A stretch of 47,500 nt of DNA, from the NCBI GenBank assembly GCA_013115135.1, contig JABANP010000411.1, positions 1 through 47,500 on the forward strand. The letters run 5' to 3'. The notes beneath the pieces are model-generated. The model saw nothing but the letters and a program-made list of their open reading frames with translations, was not told the origin of the DNA and made no database searches. The first letter of the stretch is position 1, and each line of letters begins with the position of its first letter. This stretch comes from Perkinsus olseni. Its lineage: Eukaryota; Perkinsozoa; Perkinsida; Perkinsidae. Made by a program: the position numbers and the translations under genes. Of this stretch, positions 38,990 through 47,500 are shown piece by piece.

Positions 38990-40969
38990 TACGAAAAAAG
39001 CTATAAAACGCTTCCTCGCTACGGGCAAGGAATAAGTATCCCGAAGGTCTGAAAGCGAAGGTAAAGCCACCTCTCAGCAATCCTTGTAGAGCTTGTGGAC
39101 AGTGCACCTCACAACAAAAGAACAAATTAGCCCCATTCATTAACACTTCTGACGGTCTAGCCTGTCTAGTATGATAACTAACCGGATAAGGATAGGCACC
39201 ACACTCGTAGCAATAACGCAGTAAAGCCGAAGCTGAAGGTATGTAGAGGCCATCATGAGCGTCACCAGTGGATTTCGAAATACCTTGACGCAGAAGAACC
39301 CGATCAGCGATAGAGTCGTTCACCAAGTCGCTATGAACCAGAACAGCCACGGTAGGATGGTCAATTACCCAAGGACCGTTGAACTTACGGTAACAGTCGT
39401 CACCAAGGGTCTCACGCTGTCAAGCATGACGCTCACGCCAAACCTTACCAGGACCGTAAGAGTTCGGGTAACAGTAAGCCCATAGCCAATAATAACGAGC
39501 TTTATGGCTAGGATCATCAACATACTTGAGAATCGAGTGAGCGTAGTCGAAGGTATAACGTGGCTGAAAGTTCACACCAATAACGGTAGACGTCGATGAA
39601 GAAGCACCCAAAGGTCTAAAAGGAGGCAATGGCACCGGCTTAGTCAGCCTGTAAGGGCTAGAAAGTGGAACAGCAGGTCCTAGAGGAGCATTAGGGAAGC
39701 TGCAAAGAGCACTTCGCCTGCCCGAAGGTGCATCAGTACCACCAAACGAAGGTCTTGGAGCCCAAGGGGCAACAACAGCCTTAGTAGCCAGTTGTTGCCC
39801 GTATCTACTTAGTCCGTATCTATACGGAAGACCACGGATACGACCACGGATACCACCACGGCCACGTCTAACAGAGGCGACGGGGCCTGCCTTAGGCAGG
39901 GGAGGCAAAGACTTAGCACGAGGAGCCGAAGGTCTCGTCAAGGGCCGAATGGGAAGAAGCTGAGGGGCCCCATCATGACTCTCCGGAACCTCACAAAGGT
40001 CCACCGCCTGAGGCTGAGGCTCACTCATCACAGACACCGCATCGCCACAGCCTCGAATGCCGGCGAAGGTCTACCATGAGCAGTACTCGGAGCAGAGACC
40101 AAGGCAGCACGAAGGTTCTTGAGGAAGGAAGGGCAGGGCAGATAGTTCCTCTCAGCGAACTCAGCTGCTCCATCTTGGTGCAAAGGTCGCCGTACTCAGT
40201 GTCATCACCAGCCGAAGAGATACCTTGAATTTTCTCACGGACCGCATCAAGCCAGGAGTTGCTGCGAAACTCGCGCCACTTTCAGCTGCAAACGCGCAGC
40301 TCCAGGATGCCAGCTTTGCACCCAAATATAATATCCAACAGCTTCGGGCAAGAGAGAGCCATAGAAAGAAGTAGGAGGGGCATAATAAGAAGTAAGTATA
40401 GTCGAACCAAGGCGGAGATCAGTCCAGGGGCTAGCATAGAGGTTGAAATTGGCCAAGGTCTTGCACACTTCGTCTTACAGGGTTACTGTTCCTTTCCTTG
40501 CGCCGCCAGGACCAAGGAAACAGGAGTCAAACCTCACAACAGGTCGGCGTTGTCGTCAAGAAGGGTCTCGGGCCGAGTTCCATTCTAGAGGAACCTCAGA
40601 GGTAAGGTCGTCGTTATCGGTTTCTTCGTGAGCGGACTCGGCCTCCGGCGCCTTAGAGGAACTGCTCACATCGTTGTTCTCGGGCGAGTCTACATCCAAG
40701 GCCGAAGAAGAGGTTGATGAACTCATACCAGAACCGGATCGCACCAAGTCGGAGTCGTCCGAAGGTCCAGCTTCGTTCACCGAAGGTCCATCATCGCCGG
40801 TCTACCATCATCAAGCAAAGGACCACCATCACCAGCCGAAGGTCCACCATCATCAGCCGAAGATCCTTCTTGTTGCTCATCGACAACCTCGGGCACACCA
40901 TTGGAAGCATTTCTGTCGTCCTGACTTGCGTTCTCAGTAACAGTACCTTCTTCTCTCTCCTCCCTTCTT
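38990..40969 (-). pseudogene. Decayed coding region of unknown family
   Basis: Read right to left, several frames connect. An acidic Ser-rich segment (GSGMSSSTSSSALDVDSPENN) is followed by NLYASPWTDLRLGSTILTSYY...WVQSWHPGAARLQ. Next is a frame from 40037 (PQPQAVDLCEVPESH, then RRGRGGIRGRIRG, an Arg-rich patch) continuing through an in-frame TGA at 39420 into WVIDHPTVAVLVHSDLVND...LYIPSASALLRYCYECGAYPYPV...FFCCEVHCPQALQG. At least two frameshifts and one stop are present. The basic patch would suit a Gag-like or nucleic-acid-binding protein, but no domain is recognised. E2 sits at its upstream edge and E3 at its downstream edge. Confidence 0.4.
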
Positions 40970-41605
40970 GGGTGTATCAAGACTCGTGCACCAAAAACTC
41001 GTACACTGAATGCTCCTTCACCTCTTGGATCCGTACATTGTTGTGACGTACACCGTTGTTTCGTACACATAATACTCGTACACATATAACTCATACACGT
41101 CAAACTCATACATATGAAACTCGTACACCGTCAACTCGTACACGAGCACGAATCGTACACTATGCTGCTCGAGTCGCATTTTTGGCCCGCGCGCTGAGAG
41201 CAATGGCCGAGCGAAGGAAGTAATATTGTCTATAGTGAGCGAATTGTTTGCGCCACTCTGTGAGTAAATTTTCATTAGTGTAAGTGGTATAGAGGTTGAA
41301 GTAACGAGTCACCAATTCAAAGGTTCAATCCTATGTACAGGCCCGGCACTCCAGGGAGGAGATACAGTAGAAAGTTAAGTAGAGGCGGCAGAGCGCGGAA
41401 CTTGCGCGAAAAATTTTTCGCAGGGTGTACGAAATGACGGTGTACGACTTGAAAGTGGGTGTATGTATGAAATGAGTATTTTGCCTACGAGCTTTCTGTG
41501 TGTGAGTTTTTCGTGTACGAGTATTTTGCGTACGAGTCGAAGGTGTACGAGTATTCGAGACATGAAAATGTACAAGTTTTCGGTGTACGAGTCATGAACA
41601 TCCCT
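40970..41605 (+). mobile_element. Element E, copy 2
   Basis: About 635 bp with both ends: GGGTGTATCAAGACTCGT and, on the other strand, GGGATGTTCATGACTCGTAC. The left arm (40970-41155) and right arm (41425-41604) are inverted 15-bp arrays. The core has gcatttttggcccgcgcgc and a tRNA-like module (A region gtggtatagaggttgaag, B box GGTTCAATCC 41322-41331). It lacks the longer arm segments of E1. No matching target duplication is seen. Confidence 0.85.
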
Positions 41606-43879
41606 GACAATGACGGCGCGCGAATCCCCATCGAAATGACGGTGGTACATTCGCGCTGCTAGAACGCGCATGTCCCGTCGAGCCCACAACTAATGGCTCA
41701 ATAACGCAACGAACCCACTTCAGCGATCAGTGATAACTGAAAAGGACGATCGCATGGACGATTTCTCAGACTTTCGACTTATCACATGGAGGTTCCGTGA
41801 AGTATACCGACATATACTTCCAGACATATGCTGGCTATCACCCGGCCGGTCGAGGGCATGCGAGTATGGGCATTTGACGCGGGTGATGCATAGGATTTGA
41901 TATTCCATGATGGAAATCTCGCCCGCGCAAAGCAGCGGGGGGAGGAGTGCTGGAGGAAGGTAGTTAACGTATTGGATACATTCCGTCTCACATCTTCTTT
42001 GAAGCTCGTTGTTTTAGCTCATGTGCTGCCTAATAAGCAAGCTATGCATAGGATTTGACCCATCGTTCTCCACAGGTACTCTCCACACAAGCTGAGGCTG
42101 CGCAGCATACGTGCTAGTACAGTGCCAAATGTTGATGTTCATCGACATTAAGAAGTTAGATAAGTAGAACGAGTTCGTTAATTTCTCGGAAGCTCTTAGT
42201 GAAAGCTCATCTCGACGAGAAGAGAATGTTCTTTCGCAGTCCAAAATACGGTTCGACTGACCATTCTCTGCGTTGATGCTTCGCTTCAAGGGTTATCTTT
42301 CCGGGGCCTGAATGACAAGGTCGTTTTTATATGTTGCTTATGAGCTGCCTAATGAGCAAGTTACTGCCTTGCACGAGATCAATCGATGCAATCATATCCA
42401 TTTCGTCTCAAAATGAAATGGGATGCGAATGAGATGCGTATCATATCCATTTCCATATCACTTTGTTCAATCATATCCGGACTCTCACTCTGTGGACTGG
42501 GATTGATGTTCCAGAGGAAGGTGATACGAAATCTGAGAAGGCTATGTGTGACGCTGTGCAGACTTAGTGTGCTGCTTAAACGTTGGGTGGACTTGGAGCC
42601 TCACGGATATGTCTCGAGTCGCTTCTGTAGTGAAGAACTACTCAGTGATGCTCATGTGTTACATATTGATCTGGGTACCACACAAGATCAAAAGCCGAGC
42701 CGCACGCCGTCTCAATCCGAGGCCCGAGAGCCTGTGGGCCGAGAGGCGCCGAGTAGAATGCGGATGGGGCCCGACTAGGCAGGGTATATACAAGTCCGAA
42801 TATAGAGAGGAACAGCTCGCGGGCGTCAAAGATACCATGCAATACTACTGTAATCGAGTACGGGATTTGGCGGTATGGCTGCCGATGACTACTGAGTAAA
42901 GCAAATAGGCGGTCGAGAAGTAGTGGTAGCGGAACGGCCATGTGGCCATTTGGTGAAGACGACCGATTTGAACCATTTCGACCAGATTTTGAAAGATATG
43001 GCGAAGGTGTATAGTCCGCTAACTTTGGACGCATTACTTGGTACTGCAGGTTCTGATGCCCATGGTACAATCCCGTCCCAAGATGTGAAGAACGGTCGCG
43101 ATTCTGTCCAGAAGCACGGGTGGAAAGTAATACTCCTTCATCAGAGAAGATTGGTGAAACTAGGATCACTCTCCCTGATTGGGATACTCAACCCAAGAGC
43201 TCAACATCAGTAGCTCATCATCATCTTCAACTCAACGTTCGTCACCTGCGAGTTCACCCTCTTCGGCCCGCTAATTGAAAACGAGGGCAGAGCATTGAAG
43301 TCAGGCGGAGGTACAGACTATTGCGCTGCGCTCTCTGTGGGTGTTTCATCCTCAAATTGTTGCTGATGTGCAGATGACATCAAGAGGCTGCTTAACTGAA
43401 CGGTGCGAGGATAGGCTGAGGAAGGCTAGGATTCCACCTAAATCTTTCCTAATATTGTCATTATCTTGTCATATCCAAATAAACCTCTCGTGTTGAAAAA
43501 TGACTACCGGTCCAGACATGGGAGCACCTGACAGCATATTACGCAGCAGTGATCTATTCTTTCATAGCATAGACAAGTACTGTACGCACATAAGGTACGA
43601 CACTTACTCCTACCCTTCGTGGCCTAGTATTACCAGTGGGTTTGACTACCTGATTGGGACACACCCTGTGCTCCTGATTGGACTTGACGGCATCCACAAT
43701 CCATGAACCGGATATAAAGTGTGCGGCACTTTAGTGAACAAAGCATAAGACCGAAGTTTACTGGCTTAGGGTGTACCATTCTTGGGTGTACTAAGCTGCA
43801 GTCCACGAATTTCGACTTCGATGATGATGGGGATACCGATTCAGGAACATTTACAGCCGCAGACATACGAGAATTCCCA
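41606..43879. other. No supported gene
   Basis: Many overlapping short frames, none with recognisable content. The plus frames at 42386-42899 and the minus frame at 42642-43169 are arbitrary in composition. The words atgagctgcctaatgagcaag (42340) and atgtgctgcctaataagcaag (42020) are a short local duplication. Confidence 0.3.
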
Positions 43880-44560
43880 GGACCGGTGAATTGCTTCTTA
43901 TGTGGACAATTTCGCCTCACATAACCGACTGGTCCATACTTAGAACAAATCTCATTCCATTAGGAACCAACTACCTTGTTTGACTAAGTAGAAGCTCCAC
44001 GACCCGCAGTAGCAGCTGTAGCCAGCCTTCTCGAGTGTCCAACACCAGCAACCAAGTAAGACATGTCCGCTTCCGTCGAGGCATGCAAAAGCACTCGATC
44101 CCTAGCAATTGCACGATCTAAAATGCGCTGCCCCTCAGTGGCGGCAGGAAGGTGAACTTGAACACTCACATGCTCAGGAGGACTATCAACAAAACTGGGC
44201 AAGCTCGGACAGGGCAAGATGAGAGTAGCGTGTCTGAAAGGTTAAGCAACCTTCTCAGATAGGCTGAATACGCACCAACCGTTTCCCCAACCCATTAAAC
44301 GGTTGCTGAAACGACTTCCAACAATCAGCTTTGGTCTGAGCGAACCCTCGATTTATCGCAAGCACGAGGGTTCGCTTAGTAGCCTTGCCGGGGGGCAGCA
44401 ATCGGCTTTAATAGCAGGAGCGTTACGCTCAAAGAACAGCGGAAGCAACCCCAACCGTTTAGGGTCATCCCAACCTTGAACCGTAGAAACCAAATAAAAC
44501 TAGGACATTCACTCGTCAAGCATGATGACGGGTCATCAGTGTACACTGTACACTGTACAG
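43880..44560 (-). pseudogene. Decayed Gag related to element A
   Basis: Read right to left: YLVSTVQGWDDPKRLGLLPLFFE matches the FELVSGIQGW...YMPLFFEGP block of element A Gag. Then LPSFVDSPPEHVSVQVHLPAATEG...ILDRAIARDRVLLHA matches its FVAGLPSSAAEQIRLLAAPEG block. Finally ICSKYGPVGYVRRNC matches its zinc knuckle, with the second Cys and the His changed (Tyr at the His position). Several frame breaks. A dead relative of element A. Confidence 0.65.
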
Positions 44561-44599
44561 GCTGCCAGTGTATGAGAAACACAACGGAAGCTTATGTTA

Positions 44600-45180
44600 T
44601 CATACGCGCTGATGATGGGCGCGCACTCTCTAACGGCCAGCACGTGTTGCCCTAGGGAAGAGCACGCGTATGAGGGGCGGGGGCTCGACGGGATTGTGTT
44701 ATACTAGAAAAAGTTTCAGAAAAGTTAGGAAAGGACGCACGCTGACAAGGGTTGGAGCTCTCATCGCTTCTCACTCCCCAACGCATCTTGGGAGCGTCAC
44801 TGAGGTTCAACTATCGAGGCGTGCATGGGCTTAAAGTGTATCTTTGGATGTGAGTTGTTTGTGTACGGTTGTACTAGTTGGAAGGATCCTAGTTCTCCGC
44901 CTTGTGTATGCGTACACTAGCACGCAGACGCACATCTCTCCCCCAGATGCAATTGAAAGCGAATAATATCGACATCAAAGGGCTGGGAGGGAGTGGACAA
45001 AATTGGTAGTGCAGAAGCAGCAGATTGTTGTAATATTTTGCTAATCATGACGCAGTCTTTAGGATAAGTGATAATCATATGTGGACCAATGCTGCTTCCT
45101 CAAATGGCTACCATGATGGACAACACCGCCATCGGTAGGCTTGGCATGGAATAGGCTTGTAAGTTATGGGATATTGAGCT
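44600..45180. other. No supported gene
   Basis: Nothing recognised. gtacactgtacactgtac near 44540-44558 is a short tandem repeat at the edge. Confidence 0.3.
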
Positions 45181-45189
45181 GGATGACGG

Positions 45190-47380
45190 AAAATCAAATC
45201 ACGGCGCTTAGCCCTTGAGCATTGAGTTGAGGAAAAGGATTGATATCCGACGTCGCAGGTTCGATAGTAGTCGACCATTGCTCAAATGTTATGATACTTA
45301 GATGAGCTAAATAACGACGAATCTTCTTGTTGAACTCTTTAATGGTACGCTCAATCATACCAACGCTCTGTGATCCGCTAGATCATTCCCATACCGGCGT
45401 ATAGGGTAGATGCGACAATGTAGTTTGAGCTTTACCGAAGTAGGAAGCTCGATCACTCTCGACCAAAGAAGGAAATATATCATAAGTCTGGTGTGTTTCC
45501 CGCAGAATCTCGGTCACAACATCAGAAGTGGGAGTATGATCTAATGGTAGAACTAGAGTATATTCAAAAAAAGTATCGATAAGTAGTAGGGCGTCATACT
45601 TGTTATATCCCGGGCCCAAGTCGTCAAGTTGAACCTTCGTGAATGGCCATTCTGGTAGCGGCCTTGGTAGGGGCTTGATCTTGAACCAATGATCGCCACG
45701 CTTCACTTGCGTACGAGCACATATGTCAGTTTCATCAATGATAGCTTCAGTATCCTTCTTCATAGAAGACCCAGTTGCGACTTGATCAACTCAGAACTTA
45801 GTAAGGTCTTGTTCTTCATGATGATATTGATGGGCTAGTTGCAGTAGCTGGTGATGAACCCAGGGAAAAGTGACTATTAGTCGTTCTTGATCGTCTTGAT
45901 CATAAGTAGAAAGGGCTTTTTGTAGTTGAGGTGGTACGTAAGGGAGAATATTCAGAGGTGGTTGGAGAGAATGTGAGACAGGTGGGTCAAGACTTTGACC
46001 TCTTGTAGTCGATGGTAAACCATGAGGGCAAGTAGTGGTTGTAGTTGCGGGTGGTAGACTCGGACTTCTGGTAGAGTGACGGAGTATGGTGATCCTGGGC
46101 TTCTTGGGAAGATAGTCAGGTGGACTATTTTCTTGTCGTTCACGGATTGGTTGAGCAGCTTTATTAGATGTCTTTTTTGAAATAGACAACTCATGATATT
46201 CAGCCCGAACACCATTGACCGTCAAGAGTAGATCAGATCTTGTAACAGCATCAGCGGTGTTGTGCTTGCCCTCAACGTAGTGAAATTGTATAGGACGGTC
46301 ATCACGAAGATGGCTGAAGATTATATTTGATGCAGTTCTGATTACTGAGAATGACTTAAGTATGAATGAAATCATGTTCCGGCAACAGCTCCTCAGTAGT
46401 CGGTAGTGAGTAGTTAGTCGGCAGCTTATCGAAGTCAGGATGACTATTGAAGATGAGTATATCATCCATATAATGTGTTAATGGTGGTAAATGATAGTCA
46501 CCGGTAGAATCAACAAGGGTATGAAGCGGGCGCTTCGTCAGAAACTTTTTGTCGATTCGGCGCTGCCAAATGCTTTGGCACGCGCCGTGACTGGTCGATC
46601 ATCTGGGCGCGCGCTAAAGTGTGTGCCGACGCACCTTGTGAAATGGACATGCCATCCGTTTGGATTGAAAGCGGCGTGTGAGAAGAATCAGAGTTCGGGG
46701 AGAATACGAAAATGCGCACCTATTCCAGTCACCTTGCGAAAAAAAACCGAGCGTTGCGGCCATAGGCTCGAAGCCTATCGTGCGAACGCCTAACGACGCT
46801 CGCCGAAAATGCCGAGAAAACCATTGCCGATGCAATGTCGAGAATTCAAGCATTTACGTTTTCGATCATGGGGAATCCGAACCTACGACTGAAATCAACT
46901 CAGGAGGTTTGAGTGATATTGAACACGCAAAACCGGCCAGAGAGGATAATTCCTATAACTTTTCTCCCAATAAGTTGATAACTGGGGTACTTAGCATAGG
47001 GTCGATCGATTTATTGGCTTTTTTGGCTAAATAAGACATGATCACCTGTTATCTCCAACCACGGAGATGTCATAACTGTATCAACGACTACATGATCAGG
47101 AGGTGGTGGTGGATACTCGATAGGCCCATTAAGTTCACAAGAAGACGAAGCCCAAGAGATTTGAAATAATATCCACATCCTTCAATATCAGATATGGGTA
47201 ACTGAGCTGATAACTTGTTATGTGAAGAAATCTCGTTTTCTTCGCTAATAGTTTGGAAGGAGTCATAATGATTAGTAATAATTATGACATCTGGTAACTC
47301 TTTGAGTAAAGCATTGGCGAACTCCTGGTTGATAATAGTGTCGGTGCAACCGGCATCCATGATAATTTTCTATGAAGGGA
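45190..47380 (-). pseudogene. Relic LTR retrotransposon G: PR, RT fragment, RNase H end, integrase
   Basis: Right to left: a protease fragment MDAGCTDTIINQEFA (47360), then repeat H, then an RT motif C THYMDDILIF (about 46478-46449). RNase H end FHYVEGKHNTADAVTRSD comes next, a Pro/Thr-rich linker, and integrase ICARTQ...PFTKVQLDDLGPGY (first Asp), LVESDRASYF (second Asp) and GMIERTIKEFN (Glu). In-frame TGA codons at 45791-45793 and 45383-45385 interrupt one otherwise continuous frame. The RT N-terminal half is missing. AT-richer than its neighbours. Autonomous function is lost. Confidence 0.75.
46510..46981. repeat. Dispersed repeat H, copy 2, inside relic G
   Basis: About 470 bp, similar to 26558-27056 including the start hairpin gaagcgggcgcttc, the caagcctat/cgaagcctat block and the end attcctataacttttctcccaa. 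It lies between the protease and RT motif of relic G, so it inserted there or replaced the missing RT part. On the minus strand GGCTTCGAGCCTATGG is followed by a T8 run. Confidence 0.7.
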
Positions 47381-47444
47381 ATATGGGACAGAATACACGA
47401 TGTCTTTGAGCATCATGCGGCTTTTGGTGGATAGCTGAGACTTC

Positions 47445-47500
47445 AAGTGTATCACGACTCGTACACCGAAAACTCGTACTCTTTCATTTCGTGCACGACT
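47445..47500 (+). repeat. Element E, copy 5, left end, cut by the window edge
   Basis: GTGTATCACGACTCGTACACC followed by gaaaactcgtac units, the left end of E. The leading GGG is AAG here. The rest lies outside the window. Confidence 0.8.

Noticed and set aside
42386..43169. Three overlapping frames as genes
   Set aside because: No motif, no consistent strand, no splice logic; composition is arbitrary.

Overview
The window reads as nuclear DNA of a protist, most plausibly a Perkinsus-like alveolate. The visible facts are multi-exon genes with short GT-AG introns (about 40 to 350 nt) and at least one convincing GC-AG intron, secreted proteins of unrecognised families, and LTR retrotransposons with divergent pol genes. 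The taxonomic name is inference. There is no operon, CRISPR array or bacterial feature. Roughly two thirds of the window is mobile DNA.

Layout. 1-7.9 kb: sparse host genes, namely a methyltransferase with an NPPW motif (+), a possible exon (-), a coiled-coil gene with short introns (+), and a secreted protein (-). 7.9-13.2 kb: an LTR retrotransposon on the minus strand (element A) with 4-bp target duplications, PBS, PPT, gag, PR-RT, RNase H and integrase, lightly decayed, sitting in a possible host gene. 13.9-18.6 kb: a multi-exon secreted protein (+) and a helical host gene (-). 19.1-25.2 kb: a 21-bp tandem array, then a 136-bp direct-repeat-flanked unit holding a rearranged Ty3/gypsy-like element (B). 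In B, gag lies on the plus strand and pol on the minus strand, converging between two inverted, identical LTRs. 28.0-36.5 kb: an 8.5-kb BEL/Pao-type element (C) carrying two nested insertions. 36.5-41.6 kb: further copies of the inserted elements plus a decayed unknown coding region. 43.9-47.4 kb: relics of gag and of a PR/RT/IN element, the latter interrupted by a 0.5-kb repeat (H).

The most unusual content is a superfamily of non-autonomous elements (here D and E). Their ends share GGGTGTAYCRCGAYTCG, their long inverted arms are degenerate 15-bp tandem repeats, and their cores carry tRNA-like modules with Pol III A and B boxes. The two D copies have perfect 9-bp target-site duplications. 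D1 and E1 interrupt the BEL element integrase and protease, and removing insert plus one duplication returns a continuous reading frame in both cases. Two near-perfect palindromes of 51-54 bp occur in or beside these elements. No transposase was seen in the window.
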